Shown here: in pieces, positions 26,654 to 37,431 of the stretch
Numbering within the stretch: the first letter of the stretch is position 1
Layout: every line of letters begins with the position of its first letter
Translations under genes and position numbers: made by a program
NCBI RefSeq assembly: GCF_028830055.1
Contig: NZ_CP101655.1
Coordinates: forward strand, 186,001 to 250,000
Reading direction: 5' to 3'
Source: Pseudomonas serboccidentalis
Lineage (GTDB): Bacteria; Pseudomonadota; Gammaproteobacteria; Pseudomonadales; Pseudomonadaceae
DNA length: 64,000 nucleotides
The notes under the pieces: model-generated
What the model was told of the DNA's origin: nothing
Database searches by the model: none
What the model saw: only the letters and a program-made list of their open reading frames with translations

Positions 26654-29600
26654 ATGGAGCGTCTGACACGCATTCTGGCCGCACTTACCCGCTGGGGGTT
26701 GGGCCTGTGCGCGTTGGTTCTGGTGTTGATGGCGTTGTACGTCAGCCTCGGTCGGGAACTGACGCCGCTGGTGGCGGAGTACCGCGCGGACATCGAAGAC
26801 AAGGCCAGTGCCGCCCTTGGCATGCCGCTACGGATCGGTGAACTGGAAGGTAACTGGAGCGGATTTGCGCCGATCCTGCTGGCCCATGACGTGATGGTCG
26901 GCGACGGCGCCAATGCCTTGCGTCTGGACCGGGTGCGCGCCGTGCCGGATCTCTGGGCCAGCCTGCTGGCGCGCGAAGTACGCATCGCCCATCTGGAATT
27001 GAACGGTCTGAAGATCAGCCTCAAGGAAGCGCAGGACGGCACCTGGGCGCTGGAAGGCTTGCCGGTGCAGAACGATCAGCCGCTCAATCCCGAGCAACTG
27101 TTCAACCGCTCGCAGATGATTCAGCAACTGTCGGTGCTCGACAGTCAGGTGACCGTGCTGCCGCTGGACCACGCGCCGATGACGTTCACCTACGTCGGCC
27201 TCAACCTGAAAACCGGTGCCAGCCGGCAGCGTCTTGATGCGCGATTGACCTTGCCCGACGGGCAACCGGTGGCCATGAGCCTGCGCACACGGATCCGCCC
27301 CACGCAGTTGCCCGGCAGCTCGGTGGAGGGTTATGTCAGCCTGCCGCAAAGCGACTGGTCGAAGTGGTTGCCCGAGCGTTTGACCCAGCAGTGGAATTTT
27401 TCCCGGATAAAGGCTGGTGGCGAGCTCTGGGTGAACTGGAATGACGGCGCCCTGCAGAGCGCCGCCATTCGTTTGAATGCGCCACAACTGAACGGCGCCT
27501 ATGCCGAGCGCAAGCCGATCCAGATCAACAATCTGGCGCTCAACGGCTACTACCAGCGCGGCGATGACGGCGCGACCGTTACCCTCGATTCACTGGCGAT
27601 GAACTTCGGCGAGACCCGCTGGGAATCCCATGTGCAGCTCAAGCAGACGGCAGCCACCGATAAAGTCGAAGAACTCTGGCATTTGCAGGCTGATCGCCTC
27701 GATCTGACGCCGATTACTCCGCTGCTGAATGCGCTGGGGCCGTTGCCGGAAGGTTTCGCTACCGTCGTCGACCACCTGAAAGTGACAGGTGGGCTGCGCA
27801 ATGTGCTGCTGGATTTTCGTCCCAACGCCACCGACGGCTCGAAATTCAGCTTCGCTGCCAATCTGGATCAAGTCGGTTTCGACGCCTATCACGGTGCCCC
27901 GGCGGCGCGAAACGTCAGTGGCAGCCTCAGCGGCAACCTCGACGGTGGCGAGTTGCGCATGGACAGCAAGGATTTTGTCCTGCACCTCGATCCGATCTTC
28001 GCCAAGCCATGGCAATACATTCAAGCCAACGCCCGGTTGACCTGGAAACTCGACAAGGACGGTTTCACCCTGATCGCGCCGTACCTGAAGGTGCTCGGCG
28101 AAGAGGGCAAGATTGCTGGCGACTTCCTGATTCGCCTGCATTTCGACCATACCCAGGAAGACTACATGGACCTGCGCGTCGGCCTGGTCGATGGCGACGG
28201 TCGATACACTGCCAAATACCTGCCCGAAGTCCTCAGCCCGGCCCTCGACGAATGGCTGCGTACGGCGATCCTCAAGGGTGCGGTGGACCAGGGCTTCTTC
28301 CAGTACCAGGGTTCGCTGAGCAAAAATGCCAAGGACGTTGATCGCAGTATCAGCCTGTTCTTCAAGGTGCATGATGCCGAGCTGGCATTCCAGCCGGGCT
28401 GGCCGCACGTGAGCAAGGTCAGCGGCGATGTGTTCATTGAGGACAGCGGTGTGCGCATCGTGGCCGACAAGGGCCAGTTGCTCGACACCCAGGTCAGCGA
28501 TGTTTTCGTCAACATTCCCCATGTGCCGGCCGGGCAGCCTGTGCATCTGTTCCTCGACGGCGGTTTTGCCGGCGGGTTGGGCGATGGTCTGAAAATTCTG
28601 CAGACTGCACCGATCGGCACCGGTGAAACCTTCGCCGGTTGGGAAGGCGAGGGTGATCTGCAGGGTAAGGTCAAACTCGACATCCCGCTGGAAAAGGGCG
28701 ATCTGCCGAAGATCCTCGTCGACTTCAAGACCGCCAATGCGCGTCTTAAACTGGCCGAGCCGAAGCTTGAGCTGAGCCAGCTCAAGGGGGATTTCCGCTT
28801 CGACAGCGCCAGGGGCCTGAGCGGGCAGAACATCGCCGCCAGGGCTTTCGACAAGCCTGTGACCGCGCAGATTTTCGCTGATGGCAGCCCGAACAGGCTC
28901 AAGACTCGGGTCGCGGCTTCCGGGCAGGTCGAGGTCAAGAAACTCACCGACTGGCTGGGCGTGACGCAGCCGTTGCCGGTGTCTGGGACCATTCCTTATC
29001 AGTTACAGGTCAACCTTGACGGTACCGACAGTCAGCTGACCGTCAGTTCCAGCATGAAAGGCGTGGCGGTGGATCTGCCGGCGCCGTTCGGCATGTCGGC
29101 CGAGCAGGGCCGTGACACCGTGTTTCGCATGACCCTGCAAGGCCCGGAGCGGCGTTACTGGGTCAGTTACGATCAACTGGCGAGCTTCACCTTCGCCGCG
29201 CCACCGGGCAATATCGCTGATGGCCGGGGCGAGCTGTTCCTCGGTACGGGCGACGCGGTCCTGCCGGATGCCAAGGGCCTGCGTATACGCGGTGTGCTGT
29301 CTGAGCTGGATGTGGGGCCGTGGCAGGATCTGGTCAACAAATACGCCGGTAACGATCCGGGTGGCAGCGCCAAGCAACTGCTCAACAGCGCCGATTTCAA
29401 AGTGGGCAAGCTCAGCGCATTCGGCACCATGCTCGATCAGGCTGCGGTGCAGGTCAATCGCAAACCGTGGGCGTGGAACCTGTCGCTCGACAGTCAGCAG
29501 GCCAAGGGTTCGGCCAGCCTTCCCGATGCCAAAGGCGCACCGATCGCGGTCAATCTGCAATACGTGCGGCTGCCGGCGCCGGACCCGGCGGTGCAGGCCG

Positions 29601-30457
29601 ATGAGAATTCGCCCGATCCGCTGGTTTCCGTCGACCCGACGAAGATTCCCGCGCTGGATATCACCATCAATCAATTGTTTCTGGGCCAGGATCTGGTCGG
29701 CGGCTGGTCACTGAAGGTGCGTCCGACAGCCAAAGGCATCGCCCTGAACAACCTCGACATGGGCCTCAAGGGCATCCTGTTGCAGGGCAATGGCGGCTGG
29801 GAAGGTGCGCCGGGCTCGACCAACAGCTGGTTCAAGGGCCGGATCAGCGGCAAGAACCTCGCTGACGTGCTCAAGGGCTGGGGCTTTGCGCCGAGCGTGA
29901 CCAGCGAAGAATTCCACATGGACGTCGATGGCCGCTGGCCAGGCTCGCCGGCATGGCTGGCGACCAAGCGCTTCTCCGGCACCCTGGATGCCTCGCTCAA
30001 TAAAGGTCAGTTCGTTGAAGTGGAGGGCGGCGCGCAGGCGTTGCGGGTGTTCGGTCTGCTCAACTTCAACTCCATCGGTCGCCGACTGCGTCTGGACTTC
30101 TCCGACTTGTTTGGCAAAGGCTTGAGCTACGACCGGGTCAAGGGCCTGCTGGTGGCCAACGCCGGTGTGTATGACACTCGCGAGCCGATCCGCCTGACCG
30201 GTCCGTCGAGCAACATTGAACTCAACGGTACGCTGGACCTGGTCCGTGAGCAGGTCGATGCCAAGTTGCTGGTGACGTTGCCGGTGACCAACAACCTGCC
30301 GATTGCGGCGCTGATCGTCGGCGCGCCGGCGGTCGGCGGGGCGTTGTTCCTGATCGACAAGCTGATCGGTGATCGCGTGGCGCGCTTCGCCAGCGTCAAA
30401 TACACCGTCAAAGGGCCGTGGAAAGAGCCGAAAATCACCTTCGACAAGCCTTTTTAA
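26654..30457 (+). CDS. YhdP-family AsmA-like envelope protein
   Basis: A very long 1267-residue protein of the YhdP/TIGR02099 group. It has one N-terminal membrane helix (about residues 12-32), and the rest is a huge periplasmic region of repeated beta-strand (AsmA/DUF3971) structure. The C-terminal AsmA-like part includes NLPIAALIVGAPAVGGALFLIDKLIGD. YhdP and its relatives are bridge-like proteins for phospholipid transport between inner and outer membranes. It follows rng with its own GGGAGCC site and is the last gene of the mre-rng cluster before a REP. Confidence 0.92.
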   Translation: MERLTRILAALTRWGLGLCALVLVLMALYVSLGRELTPLVAEYRADIEDKASAALGMPLRIGELEGNWSGFAPILLAHDVMVGDGANALRLDRVRAVPDLWASLLAREVRIAHLELNGLKISLKEAQDGTWALEGLPVQNDQPLNPEQLFNRSQMIQQLSVLDSQVTVLPLDHAPMTFTYVGLNLKTGASRQRLDARLTLPDGQPVAMSLRTRIRPTQLPGSSVEGYVSLPQSDWSKWLPERLTQQWNFSRIKAGGELWVNWNDGALQSAAIRLNAPQLNGAYAERKPIQINNLALNGYYQRGDDGATVTLDSLAMNFGETRWESHVQLKQTAATDKVEELWHLQADRLDLTPITPLLNALGPLPEGFATVVDHLKVTGGLRNVLLDFRPNATDGSKFSFAANLDQVGFDAYHGAPAARNVSGSLSGNLDGGELRMDSKDFVLHLDPIFAKPWQYIQANARLTWKLDKDGFTLIAPYLKVLGEEGKIAGDFLIRLHFDHTQEDYMDLRVGLVDGDGRYTAKYLPEVLSPALDEWLRTAILKGAVDQGFFQYQGSLSKNAKDVDRSISLFFKVHDAELAFQPGWPHVSKVSGDVFIEDSGVRIVADKGQLLDTQVSDVFVNIPHVPAGQPVHLFLDGGFAGGLGDGLKILQTAPIGTGETFAGWEGEGDLQGKVKLDIPLEKGDLPKILVDFKTANARLKLAEPKLELSQLKGDFRFDSARGLSGQNIAARAFDKPVTAQIFADGSPNRLKTRVAASGQVEVKKLTDWLGVTQPLPVSGTIPYQLQVNLDGTDSQLTVSSSMKGVAVDLPAPFGMSAEQGRDTVFRMTLQGPERRYWVSYDQLASFTFAAPPGNIADGRGELFLGTGDAVLPDAKGLRIRGVLSELDVGPWQDLVNKYAGNDPGGSAKQLLNSADFKVGKLSAFGTMLDQAAVQVNRKPWAWNLSLDSQQAKGSASLPDAKGAPIAVNLQYVRLPAPDPAVQADENSPDPLVSVDPTKIPALDITINQLFLGQDLVGGWSLKVRPTAKGIALNNLDMGLKGILLQGNGGWEGAPGSTNSWFKGRISGKNLADVLKGWGFAPSVTSEEFHMDVDGRWPGSPAWLATKRFSGTLDASLNKGQFVEVEGGAQALRVFGLLNFNSIGRRLRLDFSDLFGKGLSYDRVKGLLVANAGVYDTREPIRLTGPSSNIELNGTLDLVREQVDAKLLVTLPVTNNLPIAALIVGAPAVGGALFLIDKLIGDRVARFASVKYTVKGPWKEPKITFDKPF

Positions 30458-30478
30458 CTAGCAGAAACTACCCCTTGG

Positions 30479-30560
30479 TAGGAGCTGCCGAAGGCTGCGA
30501 TCTTTTGATTTGGTTTTTTAGAGTCAGATCCAAAGATCGCAGCCTTCGTCAGCTCCTACA
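30479..30560. repeat. REP doublet (variant CTGCCGAAGGCTGCGATCTT)
   Basis: The left arm carries CCGAAGGC, the right GCCTTCGTCAG with one mismatch. It lies between yhdP and the nitrilase-like gene. Confidence 0.88.
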
Positions 30561-30589
30561 AAGTTAGGTGCAGATCCCGAGGAGCGGCC

Positions 30590-31450
30590 ATGTCTTTAGC
30601 GGTGATTCAAATGGTCAGCCAGAGCGATGTGCTGGCCAATCTGGCCCAGGCCCGACGCCTGCTCGAGCAGGCCGCGGCCGGCGGTGCGAAGCTGGCAGTG
30701 CTGCCGGAAAACTTCGCCGCCATGGGCCGTCGCGACATTGCCGACATCGGCCGCGCCGAAGCGCTCGGCGAAGGCCCGATCCTGCCATGGTTGAAACAGA
30801 CCGCCCGCGACCTCAAGTTATGGATAGTGGCCGGCACGTTGCCGTTGCCGCCACTTGGGCAGCCGGACGCCAAGTCCCACGCCTGTTCGCTGCTGGTCAA
30901 CGATCAGGGGGAAACCGTGGCGCGGTATGACAAGTTGCACCTGTTCGACGTCGATGTGGCGGACAATCGCGGGCGGTATCGCGAATCCGATGACTATGCT
31001 TATGGCAGTGGTGTCGTGGTGGCGGATACGCCGGTCGGCCGGGTCGGTCTGACCGTGTGCTATGACCTGCGTTTTCCGGAGCTGTACAGCGAGTTGCGCG
31101 CCGCCGGTGCTGAGTTGATCACGGCGCCATCGGCGTTTACGGCGGTGACCGGTGCAGCGCATTGGGACGTGCTGATTCGTGCCCGGGCCATCGAGACTCA
31201 GTGCTATGTGTTGGCGGCAGCACAGGGCGGGACCCACCCGGGACCGCGGGAAACCTTCGGTCACGCAGCGATCATCGATCCGTGGGGCCGGGTGCTGGCG
31301 CATCAGGATCAAGGCGAAGCGGTGTTGTTGGCCGAACGCGACAGTGATGAACAGGCGTCTATCAGGGCGCGAATGCCGGTGACGAATCATCGGCGGTTTT
31401 TCTCGCAGGGCGCACAGCGGCCTGCTTCAGAACATGAATTTAAGGCGTAA
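30590..31450 (+). CDS. Nit2-like carbon-nitrogen hydrolase
   Basis: A 286-residue nitrilase-superfamily amidase. The catalytic Glu-Lys-Cys triad is Glu40 (LPENFA), Lys115 (YDKLHLFD) and Cys157 (VCYDLRFPE). Nit2/NitB-type enzymes next to tldD often remove deaminated glutathione or omega-amides, a repair role, but the substrate is not shown here. It overlaps the longest possible tldD frame. The chosen tldD ATG lies 4 bases after its stop, so the two are likely co-transcribed. Confidence 0.9.
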   Translation: MSLAVIQMVSQSDVLANLAQARRLLEQAAAGGAKLAVLPENFAAMGRRDIADIGRAEALGEGPILPWLKQTARDLKLWIVAGTLPLPPLGQPDAKSHACSLLVNDQGETVARYDKLHLFDVDVADNRGRYRESDDYAYGSGVVVADTPVGRVGLTVCYDLRFPELYSELRAAGAELITAPSAFTAVTGAAHWDVLIRARAIETQCYVLAAAQGGTHPGPRETFGHAAIIDPWGRVLAHQDQGEAVLLAERDSDEQASIRARMPVTNHRRFFSQGAQRPASEHEFKA

Positions 31451-31454
31451 ACCT

Positions 31455-32897
31455 ATGAGCGAGTTGTTGTCCTCAGTCAGTGATCACCTGTTGGCGCCTG
31501 GCGGCGTGACCATCGAGAGCCTGCAAGGCGTGCTCGGTGACCTGGCAGGCCCGGGCATCGATGCGGCCGACCTGTATTTTCAGGGCCAGATCTCCGAGTC
31601 GTGGTCGCTGGAAGACGGTATCGTCAAGGAAGGCAGCTTCAACCTCGACCAGGGTGTCGGGGTGCGTGCGCAGTCCGGTGAGAAAACCGGTTTTGCCTAC
31701 AGCAACGCGATCACCCTCGAAGCCCTCGGCGCTGCGGCCCGTGCTGCGCGTTCGATCTCCCGTGCCGGGCAGAACGGCACGGTGCAGGCATTCACCACTC
31801 AGGATGTCGCGCAGTTGTATGCGCCGGACAACCCCCTGGAAGTGCTGAGCCGCGCCGAGAAAGTCGAGTTGCTCAAGCGCATCGATGTCGCCACGCGCGC
31901 CCTCGATCCACGGATTCAGCAGGTCAGCGTGAGTATGGCCGGGGTCTGGGAGCGTATTCTGGTGGCGTCCACCGACGGTGGTCTGGCCGCCGATGTGCGT
32001 CCGCTGGTGCGTTTCAATGTCAGTGTGATCGTCGAGCAGAATGGTCGTCGCGAGCGCGGCGGGCATGGCGGTGGCGGGCGGACCGACTACCGTTATTTCC
32101 TCGCTGAAGACCGCGCCATGTCGTATGCCCGTGAAGCGCTGCGTCAGGCCCTGGTGAACCTGGAAGCGATTCCGGCACCGGCCGGTACCTTGCCGGTGGT
32201 ATTGGGTTCGGGCTGGTCCGGCGTGCTGCTGCACGAAGCGGTCGGCCACGGTCTGGAAGGTGACTTCAACCGCAAGGGCAGCTCCGCCTACAGCGGGCGC
32301 ATGGGCGAAATGGTTGCTTCCAAGCTGTGCACCATCGTCGATGACGGCACCCTGAGTGGTCGTCGCGGCTCGCTCAGCGTCGACGACGAAGGCACCCCGA
32401 CCGAGTGCACCACGCTGATCGAAAACGGCGTGCTCAAGGGTTACATGCAGGACAAGCTCAACGCGCGCCTGATGGGCGTGGCCCGTACCGGCAACGGTCG
32501 TCGCGAGTCCTACGCGCATCTACCGATGCCGCGCATGACCAACACCTACATGCTCGGCGGCGAAAGTGATCCGGCGGAAATCATTGCTTCGGTGAAGAAA
32601 GGTATCTACTGCGCCAACCTTGGCGGCGGTCAGGTCGACATCACCAGCGGCAAGTTCGTGTTCTCCACCAGCGAGGCGTACCTGATCGAAGACGGCAAGA
32701 TCACCGCGCCGGTCAAGGGCGCGACGTTGATCGGCAACGGCCCCGAGGCGATGAGCCGGGTGTCGATGGTCGGTAACGATCTGGCGCTGGACAGCGGTGT
32801 GGGCACGTGTGGCAAGGACGGGCAGTCGGTGCCGGTGGGTGTCGGTCAGCCGACGCTGAAGATCGATGCGATTACCGTGGGTGGCACGGGCGCATAA
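31455..32897 (+). CDS. tldD: Metalloprotease TldD
   Basis: A 480-residue subunit of the TldD-TldE(PmbA) heterodimeric protease, which trims modified peptides such as microcin B17 and degrades unfolded peptides. The zinc motif [12 protein letters not shown] starts at His260 (HExxxH type). The glycine-rich strand region [15 protein letters not shown] and the C-terminal [14 protein letters not shown] are conserved. The ATG at 31455 fits the family start. pmbA lies 0.7 kb away, on the same strand beyond yjgA. Confidence 0.95.
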   Translation: MSELLSSVSDHLLAPGGVTIESLQGVLGDLAGPGIDAADLYFQGQISESWSLEDGIVKEGSFNLDQGVGVRAQSGEKTGFAYSNAITLEALGAAARAARSISRAGQNGTVQAFTTQDVAQLYAPDNPLEVLSRAEKVELLKRIDVATRALDPRIQQVSVSMAGVWERILVASTDGGLAADVRPLVRFNVSVIVEQNGRRERGGHGGGGRTDYRYFLAEDRAMSYAREALRQALVNLEAIPAPAGTLPVVLGSGWSGVLLHEAVGHGLEGDFNRKGSSAYSGRMGEMVASKLCTIVDDGTLSGRRGSLSVDDEGTPTECTTLIENGVLKGYMQDKLNARLMGVARTGNGRRESYAHLPMPRMTNTYMLGGESDPAEIIASVKKGIYCANLGGGQVDITSGKFVFSTSEAYLIEDGKITAPVKGATLIGNGPEAMSRVSMVGNDLALDSGVGTCGKDGQSVPVGVGQPTLKIDAITVGGTGA

Positions 32898-32907
32898 ATA
32901 AACTGGC

Positions 32908-32980
32908 TGTAGGAGCTGCCGCAGGCTGCGATCTTTGCTTTTAAAAGATCAAAAGATCGCAGTTGCGGCAGCTCCTGCAG
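32908..32980. repeat. REP doublet, right arm degraded
   Basis: The left arm is intact (TGTAGGAGCTGCCGCAGGCT). The right arm has a deletion (CGCAGTTGCGG in place of CGCAGCCTGCGG) and a TGCAG end. Confidence 0.85.
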
Positions 32981-32990
32981 GGGCGAGATA

Positions 32991-33515
32991 TCAACGCAGA
33001 CCGCGTTGCGTATCGTCCAGCTCACGGATGTACTTGAAGATCTTGCGGCTGGAAGCAGGAGGTTTGTTGTGTGCAACCTCGTGCTGAGCCTGACGGATCA
33101 GGGAACGCAACTGCTGGCGATCGGCGTCCGGGTACTCGACGACGAATTTCTCCAGCACGGCATCGTCACCGGCGATCAGGCGGTCGCGCCAGCGTTCGAG
33201 ATTATGGAAACGCTCGTTGTACTGACGGGTGGAGGCATCGAGTTGATCGAGCAGGACCAGAATCGCGTCAGTGTCCTGATCGCGCATCAGTTTGCCGATG
33301 AACTGCAGGTGCCGTTTACGCGCGATGTTCGCGGTGTGCTTGGGCGCATCGGCCAGAGCCCGGCGCAAAGCGTCGGTCAATGGCAGTTTTGCCTGCAAGT
33401 CGGGCTTGAGTGTTGTAAGGCGCTCGCCAAGGTCAACCAGAGCATGCAGCTCGCGTTTGACCTGAGATTTGCTTTTTTCTCCCGTATCGAGGGAGTCGTC
33501 GTAAGAATCAACCAT
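32991..33515 (-). CDS. darP: Ribosome biogenesis factor YjgA (DarP)
   Basis: A 174-residue DUF615/YjgA protein that binds late 50S assembly intermediates. It is highly charged and helical, starting [20 protein letters not shown] and containing [13 protein letters not shown] (residues 67-79) and [14 protein letters not shown] segments, ending [16 protein letters not shown] much longer open frame exists upstream, but only this part resembles the family. The ATG is divergent from pmbA, the same arrangement as in E. coli. Confidence 0.94.
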   Translation of the reverse strand: MVDSYDDSLDTGEKSKSQVKRELHALVDLGERLTTLKPDLQAKLPLTDALRRALADAPKHTANIARKRHLQFIGKLMRDQDTDAILVLLDQLDASTRQYNERFHNLERWRDRLIAGDDAVLEKFVVEYPDADRQQLRSLIRQAQHEVAHNKPPASSRKIFKYIRELDDTQRGLR

Positions 33516-33623
33516 GGTGGCAGTCCGCAAAGAAACGCCGCCATGATAACCAGTCGGGGGCCGCTTGTCCGGCCCGGTCGCTCGATGACCCCAGCCGAAA
33601 GCAGAATTTGAGTGGAGATGAGC

Positions 33624-34970
33624 ATGAGTGCAGTTCAAAGCGTCGGCCCGCAGGCATTGCCGGCACTGCAGGAACAGGTCGAGCAGATCATCGCCGAAGC
33701 CAAGCGTCAGGGCGCCAGTGCCTGCGAAGTCGCGGTATCGCTGGAGCAGGGTTTGTCGACGTCGGTGCGCCAGCGTGAGGTCGAGACGGTCGAGTTCAAC
33801 CGCGACCAGGGCTTTGGCATCACCCTGTACGTCGGCCAGCGCAAAGGCTCGGCCAGCACGTCCGCCACCGGGCCTGATGCGATTCGCGAAACGGTTGCCG
33901 CCGCACTGGCGATCGCCAAACACACCTCTGAAGACGAAGCCTCGGGCTTGGCCGATGCGGCGCTGATGGCCAAGGATCAACAGGATTTCGACCTGTTCCA
34001 CGAATGGGACATCACCCCGGAGCAGGCCATCGAGAAGGCTTTGCTCTGTGAAGCGGCCGCGTTCGACGCCGATGCGCGGATCAAGAACGCCGACGGCACC
34101 ACCCTCAGCACCCATCAGGGCTGCCGGGTGTACGGCAACAGTCACGGTTTCATCGGCGGTTACGCGTCGACCCGGCACAGCCTCAGTTGCGTGATGATCG
34201 CCGAGGCCGACGGCCAGATGCAGCGCGATTACTGGTATGACGTCAATCGCCAGGGCAGCCTGCTGGCCGATCCTGCGAGCATTGGCCAGCGTGCCGCGCA
34301 GCGGGCAGCGAGCCGTCTGGGTGCGCGTCCGGTGCCGACTTGCGAAGTGCCGGTGCTGTTTTCCGCCGAGTTGGCGGGCGGGTTGTTCGGCAGCTTTCTG
34401 TCGGCGGTGTCTGGCGGCAGTCTGTATCGCAAATCGTCGTTCCTGGAAGGCACGCTGGGGCAGAAGCTGTTTCCGGAATGGCTGACCATCGACGAGCGTC
34501 CGCACCTGATGCGCGCCATGGGCAGTGCGTCGTACGACGGTGATGGTCTGGCCACCTACGCCAAACCGTTCGTCGAGAAAGGCGAGTTGGTGTCGTACAT
34601 CCTCGGCACGTACTCCGGGCGCAAACTCGGCATGCCGAGCACCGCCAACGCGGGTGGCGTGCACAACCTGTTCGTGACCCACGGCGATGAAGACCAGGCG
34701 GCACTGCTGCGGCGGATGGGGCGTGGCCTGTTGGTCACCGAATTGATGGGCCACGGTCTGAACATGGTCACCGGCGACTATTCGCGTGGTGCGGCGGGTT
34801 TCTGGGTCGAGAACGGCGAAATCCAGTTCGCGGTGCAGGAAGTGACCATCGCCGGCAACATGCGCGACATGTTCAAGCAGATCGTCGCAGTCGGTAACGA
34901 TCTGGAGCTGCGCAGCAACATTCGTACAGGCTCGGTGTTGATCGAGCGGATGACGGTGGCGGGCAGCTAA
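33624..34970 (+). CDS. pmbA: Metalloprotease PmbA (TldE)
   Basis: A 448-residue partner of TldD. It lacks the HExxxH zinc motif, as expected for the TldE subunit, but keeps the conserved [23 protein letters not shown] near residues 45-70, [11 protein letters not shown] and [26 protein letters not shown]. Of three possible starts (GTG 33612, ATG 33618, ATG 33624) the last has GGAG at the best distance. It is divergent from darP, and a strong terminator follows. Confidence 0.95.
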   Translation: MSAVQSVGPQALPALQEQVEQIIAEAKRQGASACEVAVSLEQGLSTSVRQREVETVEFNRDQGFGITLYVGQRKGSASTSATGPDAIRETVAAALAIAKHTSEDEASGLADAALMAKDQQDFDLFHEWDITPEQAIEKALLCEAAAFDADARIKNADGTTLSTHQGCRVYGNSHGFIGGYASTRHSLSCVMIAEADGQMQRDYWYDVNRQGSLLADPASIGQRAAQRAASRLGARPVPTCEVPVLFSAELAGGLFGSFLSAVSGGSLYRKSSFLEGTLGQKLFPEWLTIDERPHLMRAMGSASYDGDGLATYAKPFVEKGELVSYILGTYSGRKLGMPSTANAGGVHNLFVTHGDEDQAALLRRMGRGLLVTELMGHGLNMVTGDYSRGAAGFWVENGEIQFAVQEVTIAGNMRDMFKQIVAVGNDLELRSNIRTGSVLIERMTVAGS

Positions 34971-34989
34971 GCCCCCAGTCCGTCACGCC

Positions 34990-35027
34990 AAAAGGCGCGC
35001 CATCCAGTCGGATGGCGCGCCTTTTTT
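34990..35027 (+). terminator. Terminator of pmbA
   Basis: A 16-bp perfect stem AAAAGGCGCGCCATCC with loop AGTC, ending in a run of T residues, 20 bases after the pmbA stop. Confidence 0.92.
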
Positions 35028-35037
35028 ATGTCCGCCC

Positions 35038-35117
35038 TGTAGGGGCTGCCGCAGGCTGCGATTGATTTTGCTTTTAAAGACAAGATCAAAAGATCGCAGC
35101 CTGCGGCAGCTCCTACA
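35038..35117. repeat. REP doublet (CTGCCGCAGGCTGCGATCTT family)
   Basis: The left arm has one change (TGTAGGGGCT) and a shortened tail (GATTGATTTT). The right arm is intact. Confidence 0.87.
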
Positions 35118-35135
35118 AAAGCACTCTTGTTTTGG

Positions 35136-35158
35136 TTCTCATTATCATCTAATAATAA
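35136..35158. promoter_or_regulatory. Fur-box-like sequence before fagA
   Basis: TTCTCATTATCATCTAATAA carries overlapping NATAAT-type hexamers when read on either strand (GATAATGAGAA on the minus strand). It ends about 28 bases before the fagA ATG. The P. aeruginosa fagA-fumC-orfX-sodM operon is Fur controlled, so the same control is expected here. Confidence 0.7.
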
Positions 35159-35185
35159 ATCTCATCTCCGCACGAGTCCCGGATC

Positions 35186-35581
35186 ATGAGTTCTGCCTTG
35201 CACGAGCAGCCGTACCTCGAAAGCTGGCGCTGGATGAGTCGCCAGATCCGCTGCGCGATGGATCCTGACGAACCGCGCCTGATCGAACATTACCTGGCTG
35301 AAGGCCGTTATCTGGCCTGCTGCACGGCCACATCCCCCTGGACCATCGCTGAAACCTCCTTCTGTCTGCTGTTCGACACGGCCAGCGACATCGCCTTGCC
35401 GTGGCACTGGCGCAGCCTGTGTCTCGATCAAGCCTGGCGCCCGTTGCGTGACATGGAGCGCCTGTCGCTGTGCAACTGCCGGCTCCAGCGTTGGCAGCGC
35501 TACACCTGGCAACTGGCGACCTGCGAGTTGCTTCCCTCGATTCCTCTTATTGAATTAGTCCAAGGATTTACCGATGAGTAG
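35186..35581 (+). CDS. fagA: Fur-associated protein FagA
   Basis: A 131-residue protein matching by position and size FagA, the first gene of the Fur-repressed fagA-fumC-orfX-sodA operon of Pseudomonas. Function is unknown. It is rich in Trp, Cys and Leu (SWRWMSRQIRCAMDPDEPRL, CLDQAWRPLRDMERLSLCNC) with no signal peptide. Its stop overlaps the fumC start by 8 bases, so the two are translationally coupled. Confidence 0.85.
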   Translation: MSSALHEQPYLESWRWMSRQIRCAMDPDEPRLIEHYLAEGRYLACCTATSPWTIAETSFCLLFDTASDIALPWHWRSLCLDQAWRPLRDMERLSLCNCRLQRWQRYTWQLATCELLPSIPLIELVQGFTDE

Positions 35582-36962
35582 TATCTACCATCAGACACGT
35601 ATTGAGCGCGACAGCATGGGCGAACTGCAGGTGCCGATGGACGCTCTCTATGGCGCGCAGACCCAGCGTGCAGTGGATAACTTCCCGATCAGCGGCAAGC
35701 CGATGCCGACCCAATTCATTCGCGCGCTGATCCTCGCCAAAGCGGCCGCCGCACGGGCCAACGTCGAACTCAATCAGCTCAGTGCGGCGCAAGGCAAAGC
35801 CATCTGCGATGCCGCACAAAGTCTGCTCGAAGGCGACTTCATGCAGCATTTTCCGGTGGATATCTTCCAGACCGGCTCCGGCACCAGCTCGAACATGAAC
35901 GCCAACGAAGTGATCGCGACCCTCGCCAGCCGTCTGCTCGACGAGCCGGTCAATCCGAACGATCACGTCAACTGCGGCCAGAGCAGCAACGACATCATCC
36001 CGACCACCATCCACGTCAGCGCCGCCCTGGCGTTGCACGAACAACTGCTGCCGGCGCTGTTGCACCTGGTGCAGGTGATCGAACAGAAAGCCGAGCAAGT
36101 GCACCACCACGTCAAAACCGGCCGCACGCACTTGATGGACGCGATGCCGGTGCGCATGAGCCAGGTGCTCAATGGCTGGGCGCAGCAGCTCAAGGCCAAC
36201 ATCGCTCACCTGCAGGATTTGCTGCCGAGCCTGCAATCGCTGGCGCAGGGCGGTACGGCGGTGGGGACCGGGATCAATGCGCACCCGGAATTCGCTGCAC
36301 GTTTCAGTCGCCAACTGAGTCAGTTGACGAATGTGCAATTCACTCCGGGCAAGGACCTGTTTGCGCTGATCGGCTCGCAGGACACCGCCGTTGCTGTCTC
36401 CGGCCAGCTCAAAGCCACGGCCGTGTCGCTGATGAAAATCGCCAACGACCTGCGCTGGATGAACTCCGGCCCGCTCGCCGGTCTGGGTGAAATCGAACTC
36501 GAGGGCCTGCAACCGGGCTCGTCGATCATGCCGGGCAAGGTCAACCCGGTGATCCCGGAAGCCACCGCAATGGTAGCCGCCCAAGTGATCGGCAACGACT
36601 CGGTGATCACCATCGCCGGCCAGTCGGGCAACTTCGAGCTGAACGTGATGCTGCCGATCATCGCCCAGAACCTGCTGAGCAGCATCGAATTGCTGGCCAA
36701 TGCCAGCCGTCTGCTCGGCGACAAGGCCATTGCCAGCTTCAAGGTCAACGAGTCGCGGATCAAGGAAGCGCTGGCGCGCAACCCGATTCTGGTCACCGCG
36801 CTCAATCCGATCATCGGCTACCAGAAAGCCGCCGACATCGCCAAGCAGGCCTACAAGCAAGGTCGTCCGGTGATCGACGTTGCACTGGAGCACACCGACC
36901 TGTCACGCAGCCAGCTGGAAGAGTTGCTCAATCCCGAGAAACTCACCGCCGGCGGCGTGTAA
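35574..36962 (+). CDS. fumC: Class II fumarase (iron independent)
   Basis: A 462-residue fumarase converting fumarate and malate in the TCA cycle without an iron-sulfur cluster. The superfamily signature GSSIMPGKVNPV lies near residue 317. GSGTSSNMNANEVI and the catalytic-histidine segment KTGRTHLMDAMPV are present. It stands between fagA and orfX in an iron-starvation operon, consistent with replacing iron-dependent fumarase when iron is scarce or during oxidative stress. Confidence 0.96.
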   Translation: MSSIYHQTRIERDSMGELQVPMDALYGAQTQRAVDNFPISGKPMPTQFIRALILAKAAAARANVELNQLSAAQGKAICDAAQSLLEGDFMQHFPVDIFQTGSGTSSNMNANEVIATLASRLLDEPVNPNDHVNCGQSSNDIIPTTIHVSAALALHEQLLPALLHLVQVIEQKAEQVHHHVKTGRTHLMDAMPVRMSQVLNGWAQQLKANIAHLQDLLPSLQSLAQGGTAVGTGINAHPEFAARFSRQLSQLTNVQFTPGKDLFALIGSQDTAVAVSGQLKATAVSLMKIANDLRWMNSGPLAGLGEIELEGLQPGSSIMPGKVNPVIPEATAMVAAQVIGNDSVITIAGQSGNFELNVMLPIIAQNLLSSIELLANASRLLGDKAIASFKVNESRIKEALARNPILVTALNPIIGYQKAADIAKQAYKQGRPVIDVALEHTDLSRSQLEELLNPEKLTAGGV

Positions 36963-36989
36963 CCCCCGCAACCGCTTTGGAGGTTCACC

Positions 36990-37430
36990 ATGGAGCACTG
37001 GAAACGCACGATCGAACGGGCCAATCGCTGCTTCATGCTCGGCGAGCTGATCGATGCCCGCGAGGCTTACCTGCAAGCCCTGGCCCTGGCGCAAGTGCTG
37101 TTCGAACGCTGGGCCGATGCCGACGAAGCGGTGGCGGCCTGCGTCATCTCCCACCACAACCTGGCGGATCTGCATTTGCGTCTGAACCAGCCGGAGGAGA
37201 GCGCCGAGTACCTCTGCGCGATTCATCAGCGGCTGCTGCAGACCATGCAGGATGAGCGCCTGCGCCCGGCCCTGCGGGAAGCGGCGTTGCGCCAGAGCAG
37301 CAAGACCTATGTCGAGCTGCTGAATTTCATCAGCGAGCACGGCGAATATCCGCGCACCCAGCGCCTGCTGCACCCGGATACCGGCAATGCGCGCCGCGCG
37401 CCAGCCTCACATCACCATGGAGTCCACTGA
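36990..37430 (+). CDS. OrfX of the fumC-sodA operon, TPR-like
   Basis: A 146-residue helical protein of unknown function, found between fumC and sodA in pseudomonads (orfX). The pattern [20 protein letters not shown]...[21 protein letters not shown] looks like two to three TPR-type helical pairs. The C-terminus is histidine rich (SHHHGVH), which could bind metal, though this is only an observation. The stop is separated from the sodA ATG by a single base. Confidence 0.82.
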   Translation: MEHWKRTIERANRCFMLGELIDAREAYLQALALAQVLFERWADADEAVAACVISHHNLADLHLRLNQPEESAEYLCAIHQRLLQTMQDERLRPALREAALRQSSKTYVELLNFISEHGEYPRTQRLLHPDTGNARRAPASHHHGVH

Positions 37431-37431
37431 A

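Noticed and set aside
33516..34754. The long upstream extension of the darP frame on the minus strand
   Set aside because: It lies opposite pmbA and has no resemblance to the YjgA family; the ATG at 33515 gives the normal-length protein.
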